A stretch of 64,000 nt of DNA from JBEVOS01 sp044226655 (lineage in GTDB: Bacteria > Pseudomonadota > Alphaproteobacteria > Caulobacterales > Aquidulcibacteraceae): positions 620,001 to 684,000 of the forward strand of contig JBGAGO010000001.1 of the NCBI GenBank assembly GCA_044226655.1. Reading direction: 5' to 3'. Below the pieces are notes generated by a model. That model saw only the letters and a program-made list of their open reading frames with translations, had not been told where the DNA came from and searched no databases. Numbering within the stretch: position 1 is the first letter of the stretch; each line of letters opens with the position of its first letter. A program made the position numbers and the translations under genes. Below are positions 53,714 through 62,884 of the stretch, one piece after another.

Positions 53714-54313
53714 ATGAATCGATGTGTGACGAGCGCGCCCGCCCCCGAAACGGATCGGCCGCGGCGCCGGGACGCGAACGCGACCCGCGCGGCGATCGTG
53801 CGCGCCGCGCGTCTGGCCTTCGCGCGCGCCGGCTATGAAGGCGCTTATCTCAAAGAGATCGCGGCCGATGCGGGCGTCGATGCGGCGCTCATCAATCGCT
53901 ATTTCGGCGGCAAAGAGGGCCTGTTCGCGGCCGCGCTCAACGATGCGATCCGCTCCGAGAAATTGTTTCTGGGCGAGCGCGCGAATTTTGGACGGGACGT
54001 GGCCAAGGTCTTCGCCGCCAAATGGCGGCCTGAGACGGCGCAGGGCATGGCGGGCTTTCAGCTCATCCTGCGCGCGGCGATGTCGCCGGCGACCGCGCCG
54101 ATGCTGAACGACGCCGTGCAGGCGCGCTTCATGGGCCCGATCCGCGATTGGCTGGGCGGGGCGGACGCGGCCGCGCGTGCGCGGCTGATCGCCTCCGTGT
54201 TCATCGGCCTGCTGGTCGAAGCGATGATCCGCGGCGACAGCCTGCCGGAAAAGGAGCGCGCGGCCTTCATCGAAAAGGTCACGCAGATTTTGCAAATGCT
54301 GGTCGACGCATAA
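53714..54313 (+). CDS. TetR-family transcriptional regulator
   Basis: 199 residues from the ATG at 53714; an ATG at 53690 and GTG at 53726 are alternatives and the start is not fixed by a ribosome site. The DNA-binding domain is visible: RAAIVRAARLAFARAGYEGAYLKEIAADAGVDAALINRYFGGKEGLF. The ligand domain is not diagnostic. It is divergent from zwf and heads the run of genes with the di-iron oxygenase (17 bases downstream), so it may control either side. A 5-base inverted pair CATTT/AAATG (53681-53699) could be its site. Confidence 0.85.
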   Translation: MNRCVTSAPAPETDRPRRRDANATRAAIVRAARLAFARAGYEGAYLKEIAADAGVDAALINRYFGGKEGLFAAALNDAIRSEKLFLGERANFGRDVAKVFAAKWRPETAQGMAGFQLILRAAMSPATAPMLNDAVQARFMGPIRDWLGGADAAARARLIASVFIGLLVEAMIRGDSLPEKERAAFIEKVTQILQMLVDA

Positions 54314-54330
54314 ATACAGGGAGGCGCGCC

Positions 54331-55452
54331 ATGACGGACGGCAACATCACCAAGGCCGAAATGTACGGCGCGGTCGCGCCCGGCGATTTCGAAAGCATGC
54401 TGGAGCTGGACCGCTACGGCGCGCGCTCGGATGCGTTCGACAAGATCATCTCGGCGACGCACGACCATTTCTGGGATCCGCTCGACAAGAAATATATCGA
54501 TTTCGACGAGCCGTTCGACATCGAAAACGAAGCGATGATGCCGGAGGCGCAGTTTCCGCTCCTGAAACTGCCCTATATCAACGAAAAGCTGGCCGATCCG
54601 AAGGAACGCATCCGCTTCATCAATTATATGCAGCTGTGGAATTTCAGCTCGATCCTGCACGGCGAGCAGGGCGCGCTGAACCTCTCGGCCTCGCTCTGCC
54701 ATGTGCTGAAGGATCAGGGCGCGCAGGAATATGCGGCCAACCAGACGCGCGAAGAGGCGCGCCATGTCACGGCGTTCGCGAAATACATCAAGGCGCGCTG
54801 GGGCCGGCCGGTGGAATGTGGCGCGGCGCTCAAATCGCTGCTGGTCGAAATCATCGATGCGCCGGAGGTCTATAAGAAGATCATCGGCATGCAGATGCTG
54901 GTCGAAGGGCTCGCCATGGGCGCCTTCGCCAACGGCTTCAAATACAATCGCGATCCGCTGGCCCGGAAGCTCTTTCAGCTGGTGATGACGGACGAAGCGT
55001 TCCATCACAAGTTTGGAAAGATCTGGGCGGATCGGACCGTGCCGCACCTCTCCGAAAGCGAACGCAATCTGGTGGAGGATTGGGCCGCGCATTGCGCGCA
55101 AAGCCTTTTGTTCAACAACGGCTCGCCCGTGCAGCAGCAGGCGATCTACGGGCAATTCGGCCTCGATCCCGAACGCGTCATCGCCGATATCATCGAGCGC
55201 CGGAAGAACCGCGATCCGAATTACCGTATCCGCGGCGAGACCAATATTTTCCGCGTGCTGATCAAGACGCTCAACAATGCCGGGCTCATCACGGCGCGCA
55301 CGCGCGGCTTCTACGCGATGTATGTCGACATGGACGAACTCGACGGCGAGGGCGACCGCATGATCGGCGACGATATCGCCGAAGAGGGCATCCGCTATCT
55401 GCAGGAAATCAATTTCAAAGATCGGGCTGCGGTGGGGATCGCGGCGGAGTAG
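54331..55452 (+). CDS. Ferritin-like di-iron protein, probable oxygenase
   Basis: 373 residues from the ATG at 54331, with an excellent GGGAGG upstream. Four helices carry a full carboxylate-bridged di-iron ligand set: Glu112 (GEQGAL), Glu142-x2-His145 (EEARHV), Glu192 (VEGLAM) and Glu222-x2-His225 (DEAFHHK). Helix spacing matches ferritin-like di-iron oxygenases such as AurF-type N-oxygenases, fatty-acid desaturase-like or aldehyde-deformylating enzymes; the exact reaction cannot be read. No membrane segment is visible. It is the second gene of the TetR cluster and probably uses O2 with electrons from a separate reductase. Confidence 0.7.
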   Translation: MTDGNITKAEMYGAVAPGDFESMLELDRYGARSDAFDKIISATHDHFWDPLDKKYIDFDEPFDIENEAMMPEAQFPLLKLPYINEKLADPKERIRFINYMQLWNFSSILHGEQGALNLSASLCHVLKDQGAQEYAANQTREEARHVTAFAKYIKARWGRPVECGAALKSLLVEIIDAPEVYKKIIGMQMLVEGLAMGAFANGFKYNRDPLARKLFQLVMTDEAFHHKFGKIWADRTVPHLSESERNLVEDWAAHCAQSLLFNNGSPVQQQAIYGQFGLDPERVIADIIERRKNRDPNYRIRGETNIFRVLIKTLNNAGLITARTRGFYAMYVDMDELDGEGDRMIGDDIAEEGIRYLQEINFKDRAAVGIAAE

Positions 55453-55460
55453 GGAGCGAA

Positions 55461-55486
55461 CCCTCTCCCCCGAAAGGGGGAGAGGG
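55461..55486. repeat. C-rich palindrome
   Basis: Perfect 11-base arms CCCTCTCCCCC (55461-55471) / GGGGGAGAGGG (55476-55486), loop GAAA, 8 bases after the di-iron gene stop. Confidence 0.75.
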
Positions 55487-55587
55487 TAGGGTGAGGGGGC
55501 GGCGCCGACGGCTTTCGCTGCGACCGGGAAACGATCCGTTCGTCGCACGCCTCTCCCAACGCGCGCCGGGAATGGCTAAGCAGCGCC

Positions 55588-57336
55588 ATGCGTTTCCTCG
55601 TTCTCACTCTCGCTTTCATGTTCGCCACGCCGGCCTTGGCGCAGCCCGCGTTTCAGCCGACCTGGGATGCGGCGCAGACGGCTGCTGTGCTCGACCGCAC
55701 GCAGCGCGTCACGCTGTCGCCCGATCCGTCATCGCTCACCGATGGCGAGCGCGCTGCTGTGCGCGAGTTGATGGCGGCGGGGGAGCGGCTGCACCGGCTC
55801 TATATGAGCCAGCGTCATCCGCAGGCGCTCGCGGCGGCGGATTATCTGGCGCGCCATCCGGAGCTCGGCGGCGTGCGCGATCTCTTCGCGCTGTTCGAGG
55901 GGCCGATCGGCACCACGCTCGACAATGCGCGCACGCCGTTCCTCAACGTCTCGGCGGAGACGCCCGCGCGCAACATGTATCCGCCAGGCATGACGCGCGA
56001 GATCATGGAGGCGTTTCTCGCTGCGCATCCGGAGCGCCGCGCCGATCTGCTCAACAGCCGCACTGTCGTATGGGCGGCGAGCGCGGAAAACCGGCGACGC
56101 GCGCTCGCCGCGCTCGACCGCTATCCGGTGCTCGATGCGCTCCATCCCGGCCTGCGCGCGCGTCTGCGCAGCGAAGAAACCTATCTCGGCGTGCCGTATT
56201 CGGTCGCCTACGCGGAAGACCTCATCTTCGTTTCGCAGCGGCTCTACGCAGCGGCGGATGATGTGGAAAGCGGCGATGCAGCGTTCGCCCGCTATCTCCG
56301 GCTGCGCGCGCGCGATCTCCTGAGCGACGATTACGAGGGCGGCGATGCGGCCTGGGTGACGGGGACCTATACGGGCCATCTCAATGCGCAGATCGGCGCC
56401 TATGAGACCTATGACGACCCTTTGTTCGGCGTGAAGACGTTCTTCTCGCTGTCGCTTCTGATGCGCGACGAGGCGCGCACGGCTGAGCTGCGGCGCGGGC
56501 TGGCGAACATCCAGGCCGTGCAGGCCGTGATCAATTCGCCGCAGCCGCGCGAGGTGCGCAGCAACATCCCCGTGGGCGTCTACAACATCATCGCCGATTA
56601 CGGGCAGGCGCGCGGGGCCAATACGGCGACAATCCTGCCCAACGAATTTTATCTCGCGCGCCAATACGGCCGCACCATTCTGATGCGCGGTAACATTCTC
56701 TTGAATGACGATTTGTTCCAGGAGACCGCGCGCGCGTTCGCGGCGGCGGTCGTTCCAGATCAGGCGCAGGACCTCACGCCGGAAGGCGGCTTCTACCGCA
56801 CGCTGTGGCACGAGATCGGGCATTATCTCGGCGTCGACGAAACGAGCGATGGGCGCGATCTTGATTCGGCGCTGCAGGACAATGCCGATCTGATGGAGGA
56901 GATGAAGGCCGATCTGGTCTCGCTCACCGCCGCGCGCGTGTTCAACGATCGCGGCGCGCTGAGCGATGCGCAATTGCGCGCGATCTACGCCTCGGGCATC
57001 CGCCGCGTGCTGCAGAAGAACCGCCCGCGTCGCGAGCAGCCCTATCAGACCATGCAGCTCATCCAGTGGAACTGGTTCCTGGAGCATGGCGCGCTGCGCG
57101 TCGAGGATGGCCGCCTGCGCATCGACTACGCGCACTATGCCGGAGCGGTCGACGGTCTGCTGCACGAGGTGCTGACGCTGCAGCGCAATGGCGATCATGG
57201 CGCCGTCGACGCCTTCGTCGAACGCTGGACGCATTGGGACGCCACGCACGAGGCGATCGCACAAAGGATGCGCGCGTCCGAGCGGTCGCGCTTCACGCTG
57301 GTGATGTATCAAGCGTTGGAACCCTCTCCCCCGTGA
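55588..57336 (+). CDS. Secreted zinc peptidase, dipeptidyl-peptidase III (M49)-like
   Basis: 582 residues with a signal peptide (MRFLVLTLAFMFATPALAQP), so periplasmic. The metal site is HEIGH (His408, Glu409, His412) with a second glutamate pair in LMEEMKAD (Glu437/Glu438). Ordinary M49 enzymes have the six-residue HEXXGH; the five-residue form here is like that of some bacterial DPP III. Around it, residues such as LPNEFYLARQYGR are typical of DPP III-like proteins. It would remove dipeptides from exported peptides. The last residues and stop codon come from the C-rich palindrome at 57322-57347, so the true C-terminus may be recently changed. Confidence 0.72.
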   Translation: MRFLVLTLAFMFATPALAQPAFQPTWDAAQTAAVLDRTQRVTLSPDPSSLTDGERAAVRELMAAGERLHRLYMSQRHPQALAAADYLARHPELGGVRDLFALFEGPIGTTLDNARTPFLNVSAETPARNMYPPGMTREIMEAFLAAHPERRADLLNSRTVVWAASAENRRRALAALDRYPVLDALHPGLRARLRSEETYLGVPYSVAYAEDLIFVSQRLYAAADDVESGDAAFARYLRLRARDLLSDDYEGGDAAWVTGTYTGHLNAQIGAYETYDDPLFGVKTFFSLSLLMRDEARTAELRRGLANIQAVQAVINSPQPREVRSNIPVGVYNIIADYGQARGANTATILPNEFYLARQYGRTILMRGNILLNDDLFQETARAFAAAVVPDQAQDLTPEGGFYRTLWHEIGHYLGVDETSDGRDLDSALQDNADLMEEMKADLVSLTAARVFNDRGALSDAQLRAIYASGIRRVLQKNRPRREQPYQTMQLIQWNWFLEHGALRVEDGRLRIDYAHYAGAVDGLLHEVLTLQRNGDHGAVDAFVERWTHWDATHEAIAQRMRASERSRFTLVMYQALEPSPP

Positions 57337-57461
57337 GGGGGAGAGGGCAGGATGAGGGGGAGGCGCAAGCAATTGCCCACCTAACCGTCACCTGGCGCCA
57401 CCCCTCACCCGTCTCACGCGCAAGCGCGCGCGACTCCCTCTCCCCCTCGCGGGGGAGAGGG
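57322..57461. repeat. Composite C-rich palindrome pair
   Basis: Perfect 11-base palindromes CCCTCTCCCCC/GGGGGAGAGGG at 57322-57347 (loop GTGA) and 57436-57461 (loop TCGC), about 88 bases apart. The first contains the TGA of the M49-like gene. Confidence 0.75.
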
Positions 57462-57494
57462 GATAATGTGGGCGCATCAAACCAAGGAAACGCC

Positions 57495-58340
57495 ATGCCC
57501 ATCGCCTATCCCGACATCCTGAAGCTCGAGAACAACGGCCAGAAATTCAGCTACACGCAGAAAGATGCGATCCTTTATGCGCTCGGCATCGGCATGGGCG
57601 CCGATCCGATGGACCGCAAGGAATTGGCCTTCGTCTATGAGCGCGATCTCAAGGCCGTGCCGACGCTCGCCTCCGTCGTCGCCTGGGGCGCGCAGCCGGG
57701 TATGATGAGCATCAATTTCATGATGGTGGTCGATGGCGAGCGCGACATCACCTTCCACAAACCGCTGCCGATCAGCGGCGACATCATTGCCGATAGCCGC
57801 GTGCTGGGCGTCTATGACAAAGGCGCCGGCAAGGGCGCGGTGATCCAGAACGAAACCGTGCTGAAGGATTCCAAAGGCGAAAAGCTCGCCACGCTCGTCT
57901 CCTCGATCTTTGCACGCGGCGATGGCGGCTTCGGCGGGCCGAGCGAAGGCCAGCCCGAACCGCACAAGACGCCGACGCGCGCGCCCGATCAAAGCGTCGA
58001 TATTCCGACCTTGCCGAACCAGGCGCTGCTTTACCGGCTCTCCGGCGATTACAATCCGCTGCACGCCGATCCTGACTTCGCCGCGCAGGCCGGCTTCCCG
58101 CGCCCGATCCTGCACGGCATGTGCACCTATGGAATCACCTGCCGCGCCGTGCTGCAGACCTATGCGGACTATGATCCCGCGAAGATCAAACGCCACGCCG
58201 CGCGCTTTTCCTCGCCCGTCTTTCCCGGCGAGACGATCACCGTCGATCTCTGGAAGGACGGAAACGAGGTTTCGTTCGAGGCGCGCGTGAAAAGCCGCAA
58301 TGTCGTGGCGGTGCGCAATGGTTTGAGCGTGCTCGCATGA
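57495..58340 (+). CDS. MaoC-family (R)-specific enoyl-CoA hydratase
   Basis: 281 residues from the ATG at 57495 with AAGGAAA upstream. Two hot-dog folds; the C-terminal one has the hydratase-2 motif SGDYNPLHADPDFAAQAGFPRPILHGMC with the catalytic Asp/His pair. The N-terminal hot-dog half (YTQKDAILYALGIGMGAD) resembles that of the double-hot-dog enzymes of peroxisomal type and of PaaZ. It hydrates trans-2-enoyl-CoA. It overlaps the acyl-CoA dehydrogenase gene by ATGA (58337-58340). Confidence 0.87.
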   Translation: MPIAYPDILKLENNGQKFSYTQKDAILYALGIGMGADPMDRKELAFVYERDLKAVPTLASVVAWGAQPGMMSINFMMVVDGERDITFHKPLPISGDIIADSRVLGVYDKGAGKGAVIQNETVLKDSKGEKLATLVSSIFARGDGGFGGPSEGQPEPHKTPTRAPDQSVDIPTLPNQALLYRLSGDYNPLHADPDFAAQAGFPRPILHGMCTYGITCRAVLQTYADYDPAKIKRHAARFSSPVFPGETITVDLWKDGNEVSFEARVKSRNVVAVRNGLSVLA

Positions 58341-59524
58341 GCCTCGAGGATTTCCGCGCCGAAGCGCGCGCCTTCATCGCCGAGAATTTCGCGTCCACGC
58401 TCAAGGGCCGCGGCCTCGCTTTGATGCAGGGCGGCGCGGATCAGGGCGCGCCGGATTTCGTCAAGTGGAAAGGCGCGATGGGCGCGCGCGGCTGGGGCGT
58501 GCCGATTTGGCCGAAGCAATATGGCGGCGGGGGCCTCTCGGCCGCCGAAGCGCGCGCGCTGTTCGAGGAAATGGGCAAGGCCGGCGCCTGGAACCCGATC
58601 GGCGGCATGGGCGTGATGATGTTCGGGCCGACCTTGCTTGAGTACGGAACGGAGGCGCAAAAGCAGCGCCACATCCCGAAAATATGCAGCGGCGAAATCC
58701 GTTGGTGTCAGGGCTATTCCGAGCCTGGTGCGGGCAGCGATCTCGCGGGCCTGCAGACCAAGTGTGAGGACAAGGGCGATCACTATCTGATCAACGGCCA
58801 GAAAATCTGGACCTCCGGCGCCAATCTCGCCGATTGGTGCTTCTGCCTGGTGCGCACGGACACGTCGAAGAAGCACGAAGGCATCAGCTTCATTCTGATC
58901 GATATGAAATCGCCGGGCGTCGAAGCGCGGCCGATCCTGCTCATCAACGGCACGTCGCCGTTCTGCGAGACGTTCTTCACCGATGTGAAGGTTCCGAAGG
59001 AAAACCTCGTCGGCCCGCTCAATGGCGGCTGGACCATCGCCAAGCGGCTGCTGCAATTCGAACGGCAGAACATTTCCGCCAGCCTCGGCGGCGGCTCGAT
59101 CGGTTCGGCCGTGCGGCAGGCGAGCGTGGAAGAGGTCGCCAAGACGTATATCGGCGTCGGGGACGGCGTGCTGGCGGATGACGATTATCGCGCGCGCATG
59201 ATCGAGCACATGATGACGGCGCGTGCGTTCGTGCAAACGGGCCAGCGCGCCGCGGCTGAGGCGAAGCAGAGCGATGGGCCGTCCGCGGCGACATCGATCA
59301 TGAAATATGCCGGCGCCAAGCTTGCGCAGGACCGCCAGGAAATGATGATCGAGGCCATGGGCGCCAAGGGCTTCGGCTGGGAGGGCGCGGGGTTCGAACC
59401 GTCCGAGCTCGGCACGGTGCGCGCCTGGCTGCGCTCGAAGGGCAATTCCATCGAAGGCGGCACCTCCGAGGTGAACCTCAACGTCGTCGCCAAACGCGTC
59501 CTGGCGCTGCCCGATCCGCGGTGA
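58337..59524 (+). CDS. Acyl-CoA dehydrogenase
   Basis: 395 residues. FAD-enzyme landmarks: WCQGYSEPGAGSDLAGLQTKCE, INGQKIWTSGANLADWCFCLVRT, and the SIEGGTSEVNLNVVAKRVL ending. It belongs with the acyl-CoA dehydrogenases seen in cholesterol, terpenoid and branched-acid catabolism clusters. Its position after the MaoC gene with a 4-base overlap supports a joint step in side-chain oxidation. It overlaps the DUF559 gene's GTG (59521-59524). Confidence 0.9.
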   Translation: MSLEDFRAEARAFIAENFASTLKGRGLALMQGGADQGAPDFVKWKGAMGARGWGVPIWPKQYGGGGLSAAEARALFEEMGKAGAWNPIGGMGVMMFGPTLLEYGTEAQKQRHIPKICSGEIRWCQGYSEPGAGSDLAGLQTKCEDKGDHYLINGQKIWTSGANLADWCFCLVRTDTSKKHEGISFILIDMKSPGVEARPILLINGTSPFCETFFTDVKVPKENLVGPLNGGWTIAKRLLQFERQNISASLGGGSIGSAVRQASVEEVAKTYIGVGDGVLADDDYRARMIEHMMTARAFVQTGQRAAAEAKQSDGPSAATSIMKYAGAKLAQDRQEMMIEAMGAKGFGWEGAGFEPSELGTVRAWLRSKGNSIEGGTSEVNLNVVAKRVLALPDPR

Positions 59525-59916
59525 GGCGCGGGCTGACAGAGCCGGGCGTCGCCGCGCGCCTGAAATCGGACCGCGCCGTGGCGCAGGCGCGCGCGCTGCG
59601 TCGCGCGATGACGCCGGCGGAGAAGGCGCTGTGGCGCCTGTTGAAGGAGTATGCGCCGGCGGATGCACATGTTCGCAGACAGGCGCCGATCGGCCCTTTC
59701 ATCGTGGACTTCGCATCGCACGCTGCGCGACTGGCGATCGAGGTGGACGGCGGTGTGCACGCTGTGCGCGGCGCTGAAGACGCAGAGCGCGAGGCGTGGC
59801 TGCGCGGCCGCGGCTATGAGGTGCTGCGCTTTCGAAACGAAGACGTTCGCGCGGACATCGGCGTGGTCGTGCGGGCGATCGCCGCCAAGATGACAGAGCG
59901 CCTCGCCGAGCGTTAG
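59521..59916 (+). CDS. DUF559 (restriction-endonuclease-like) protein
   Basis: 131 residues from the GTG at 59521, overlapping the upstream stop as GTGA. The DUF559 core is FIVDFASHAARLAIEVDGGVHAVRGAEDAEREAWLRGRGYEVLRFRNEDV, with the PD-(D/E)xK-like Asp and Glu (DF..IEVDG). The family resembles very-short-patch-repair endonucleases; the function is unknown and it is often found as a solitary gene. Its place in a catabolic operon is odd, as no metabolic role is known for it. It is followed by the C-rich composite repeat. Confidence 0.82.
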   Translation: MRRGLTEPGVAARLKSDRAVAQARALRRAMTPAEKALWRLLKEYAPADAHVRRQAPIGPFIVDFASHAARLAIEVDGGVHAVRGAEDAEREAWLRGRGYEVLRFRNEDVRADIGVVVRAIAAKMTERLAER

Positions 59917-59918
59917 CG

Positions 59919-60022
59919 CCCCTCCCCCTTGCGGGGAGGGCAGGGTGGGGGTGTCGGCGCGTGTGCGGCAGAATTTAGCGCTTGCACCCCCTCCCCCAAC
60001 CCCTCCCCGCAAGGGGGAGGGG
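59919..60022. repeat. Composite C-rich palindrome pair
   Basis: CCCTCCCC/GGGGAGGG at 59920-59940 and CCCCTCCCC/GGGGAGGGG at 60000-60022 frame about 60 bases. They fill most of the gap between the DUF559 and monooxygenase genes. Confidence 0.7.
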
Positions 60023-60086
60023 CTTTGCGCGCGCCGGTCGACAGGTGCGCGCGGGCTGTGAGACAAAGGGCGAAAGAGGAAACGCC

Positions 60087-62009
60087 ATGACCGATACGCC
60101 CGATCTCGACACCATCCTGCTGGATGCGCATTTGCCGGCGCTCGTGCTGTCGCTGGTGCACATGACGGGCGATGCGGGCCTGCTCAAGGATGAGTGGCGG
60201 CCGACTTACAATGCGTTCCCGCGCGGCGATCCGCAATTTCCGCCCGGCGCGGAAGAGGCGATCCGCGCCAAGGCGAAAGAGGTGCTGACGGCGAAGCTCG
60301 CAGGCAAGCTCCCGCCCGCGCCGCCGCCGTCGCCGTCCACGATCCGCAAGATGATCAATTTCATCGCCGGCGCCGATGTGCCGGAGGAATATCTGCCGTT
60401 CCTGCAGGATGAACTCGCCATCGATGGCGAAAGCACCAAGAACCCGCACTGGGAGAGCCCGCAGCTCAAGGGCGCGGCGCAGAAGCTGAAAGTGCTGGTC
60501 GTCGGCGCAGGCATGTCGGGGCTCTTGACGAGCATCCGCCTCGGCCAGGCCGGCATCGCGCATGTGGTGATCGAAAAGAACGCCGATGTCGGCGGCACCT
60601 GGCTGGAAAACACCTATCCCGGCTGCCGCGTCGACAATTCCAACCACATGTATTCCTATTCGTTCGAGCAGAACCATTTCTGGCCGCAGCATTTCTCGCC
60701 GCAGCCCGTGCTGCTGGACTACTTTCAAGGCATCGCCAAGAAATACGACCTCAAGAAGAACATCCGTTTCGAAACCATTGTGCTCGACATGGCGTTTGAC
60801 GAAGCGCGCGATCTCTGGCGCGTGCGCGTGAAGGACAAGAGCGGCAAGGAAGAGGTGATCGAGGCCAATGCCGTCATCACCGCAGTCGGCCAGCTCAATC
60901 GCCCGCGCCTGCCCGACATCAAGGGACGCGAGAGCTTCAAAGGCCCGGCGTTCCACTCCGCGCAATGGCGCCACGATGTCGATCTCACGGGCAAGCGCGT
61001 CGGCGTGATCGGCACGGGCGCCAGCGCCTATCAATTCGTGCCGGAGATTGCACCGAAGGTGAAATCGCTGACCATTTTCCAGCGCACGCCGCCCTGGTCG
61101 TTCCCGGCGCCGCACTATCATGAGTACGTGCCCGAAGGCATGAAATGGCTGCTCGAACACGCGCCGATGTACGACAAATGGTACCGCTTCTTCCTGTTCT
61201 GGATGTCGACGGACGGGCTCTTGCAGGCCGTGCGCGCCGATGAGGGCTGGAACGGGCCGCCGACGGCCGTCGGTCAGATCAATATGATGTTCCGCGAGAT
61301 GATCGCGCAGGGCTTGGCGGATCAGGCCGGCGATCCGGCGCTCGCCGCGAAGATCACGCCGAGCTATCCGCTCGGCGGCAAGCGCGGCCTTTTGGACAAT
61401 GGCGTGTGGATCGAAGCGCTCAAACGCGACAATGTCGATCTCACGACCTCGCCCATCGCGGAGATCAACGAAGCTGGCGTCAAGACCCAGGACGGAACGC
61501 AGCATGATTTCGACGTGCTGCTCTACGGCACGGGCTTCCACGCCTCGAAATTCCTGATGCCGATGAAGATCAAGGGCCGCGGCGGGCGCGATCTGCACGA
61601 GACCTGGGCAGGCGAGCCGCGCGCCTATCTCGGCATGACGACGCCCGGCTTCCCGAACCTCTTCATGATCTACGGGCCGAACACGAACATCGTCGTCAAC
61701 GGCTCGATCATCTTCTTCTCCGAATGCTCGGTGCGCTACATCGTGAACGCGCTGAAGCTGATGGCGGAGAACGGCGCGACGGCGATCGAGGTCAAGCGCG
61801 ACGTGCATGACGCGTTCAATATCCGCGTCGATGCGGAAAACCTGAAAATGGCCTGGGGCAGCCCGAACGTCACCTCCTGGTATAAGAACGAAACCGGCCG
61901 CGTGACCCAGAACTGGCCGTTCGCGCTGGTCGATTATTGGCGCGCCACGATCAAGCCCGACCCCAAAGATTTCGACCTGCACAAGGCGGGCGCGAGCGCG
62001 GCGGCGTGA
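60087..62009 (+). CDS. Baeyer-Villiger-type flavin monooxygenase, HAPMO-like
   Basis: 640 residues from the ATG at 60087, with AAGAGGAAA upstream; length and an N-terminal about 135-residue extension match 4-hydroxyacetophenone monooxygenase. First Rossmann GAGMSG (140-145), the BVMO fingerprint-like FKGPAFHSAQW (284-294) and second Rossmann GVIGTGASAY. The standard fingerprint ends W-P/D; here Trp is followed by Arg. It uses FAD, NADPH and O2 to turn ketones to esters or lactones in the cytoplasm. It overlaps the esterase gene by GTGA. The substrate is unknown. Confidence 0.85.
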   Translation: MTDTPDLDTILLDAHLPALVLSLVHMTGDAGLLKDEWRPTYNAFPRGDPQFPPGAEEAIRAKAKEVLTAKLAGKLPPAPPPSPSTIRKMINFIAGADVPEEYLPFLQDELAIDGESTKNPHWESPQLKGAAQKLKVLVVGAGMSGLLTSIRLGQAGIAHVVIEKNADVGGTWLENTYPGCRVDNSNHMYSYSFEQNHFWPQHFSPQPVLLDYFQGIAKKYDLKKNIRFETIVLDMAFDEARDLWRVRVKDKSGKEEVIEANAVITAVGQLNRPRLPDIKGRESFKGPAFHSAQWRHDVDLTGKRVGVIGTGASAYQFVPEIAPKVKSLTIFQRTPPWSFPAPHYHEYVPEGMKWLLEHAPMYDKWYRFFLFWMSTDGLLQAVRADEGWNGPPTAVGQINMMFREMIAQGLADQAGDPALAAKITPSYPLGGKRGLLDNGVWIEALKRDNVDLTTSPIAEINEAGVKTQDGTQHDFDVLLYGTGFHASKFLMPMKIKGRGGRDLHETWAGEPRAYLGMTTPGFPNLFMIYGPNTNIVVNGSIIFFSECSVRYIVNALKLMAENGATAIEVKRDVHDAFNIRVDAENLKMAWGSPNVTSWYKNETGRVTQNWPFALVDYWRATIKPDPKDFDLHKAGASAAA

Positions 62010-62884
62010 GCCTGCCGTTTGCGACCACGGCGGCCGGCATCGTCGGTGCGGTGCAGTTCGATATGCCGTCGGCCATCACGGGGCGCACCTATCGCGTGTT
62101 CGTCTATCAGCCGCCCGGAGGCTTGCCGGAGGGCGGCTTCCCGGTGGTGACCGTGACGGACGGCAATCTCACGTTCCCGATCGCCGCCGCGATGAGTTCG
62201 ACCTTCATCTCGTCGGATCGGAAGGCCGCCCTCGTGGTCGGCGTCGGCTATCCGGCGGAGGATTTGCTGACGCCCTATCGGATGCGCACGCGCGATCTCA
62301 CGCCGCCAACGCCGCTGTCCGGCATTCGCGCCGTGCCGGGCCTGCCGCCGCCGCGCGCGGAGGATTATGGCGGCGGCCATGATTTCCTGCGCTTCCTGAC
62401 CGAGGAATTGCGGCCGGTGATTGCGGCGTCCTATCCGATCAATCCGGCGGATGAGACGCTTTACGGCCATTCGCTGGGCGGTCTGTTCGTGCTCGATGCG
62501 CTGTTCCGCCAGCCCGGGCTCTATCGCAGCTTCGCGGCATCGAGCCCGTCCATCTGGTGGAACGGACGCGCCGTGCTGGAGGGCGAGGCGGGCTTTGCGT
62601 CGGCGTTGCGCGAAGGTGCGGCGCCGCGCGTGCTGATCACCATCGGCGCGACGGAGCAGGAGCCCGGTCTTCACACGCCGCCCAATGTGTCGCGCGAAGA
62701 GATGGCGAAGCTGCTGGTCGAGGCGCGCATGGTCGATAACGCCCGCGAGCTGGCCGGGCGCCTCGCGGCGCTCAAGGGCGGCGAGGGCTATGCCGCGCGC
62801 TTTCAATGCTTCGAGGCCGAAGATCACATGACCGTGGTCGCCGCGGCGCTATCCCGCACACTCGCTTTCGCGCTGCGGCCCTAG
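62006..62884 (+). CDS. Alpha/beta-hydrolase-fold esterase (esterase D/Fes-like)
   Basis: 292 residues from the GTG at 62006, sharing bases with the monooxygenase stop. The nucleophile elbow is GHSLGG (Ser156) with downstream FEAEDHMTVV likely carrying the His. The family (esterase D, enterochelin-esterase-like, PF00756) hydrolyses small esters. Coupling to the monooxygenase gene suggests it cleaves the ester product. No signal peptide is seen. The gap to the next gene is 120 bases. Confidence 0.82.
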   Translation: MSLPFATTAAGIVGAVQFDMPSAITGRTYRVFVYQPPGGLPEGGFPVVTVTDGNLTFPIAAAMSSTFISSDRKAALVVGVGYPAEDLLTPYRMRTRDLTPPTPLSGIRAVPGLPPPRAEDYGGGHDFLRFLTEELRPVIAASYPINPADETLYGHSLGGLFVLDALFRQPGLYRSFAASSPSIWWNGRAVLEGEAGFASALREGAAPRVLITIGATEQEPGLHTPPNVSREEMAKLLVEARMVDNARELAGRLAALKGGEGYAARFQCFEAEDHMTVVAAALSRTLAFALRP

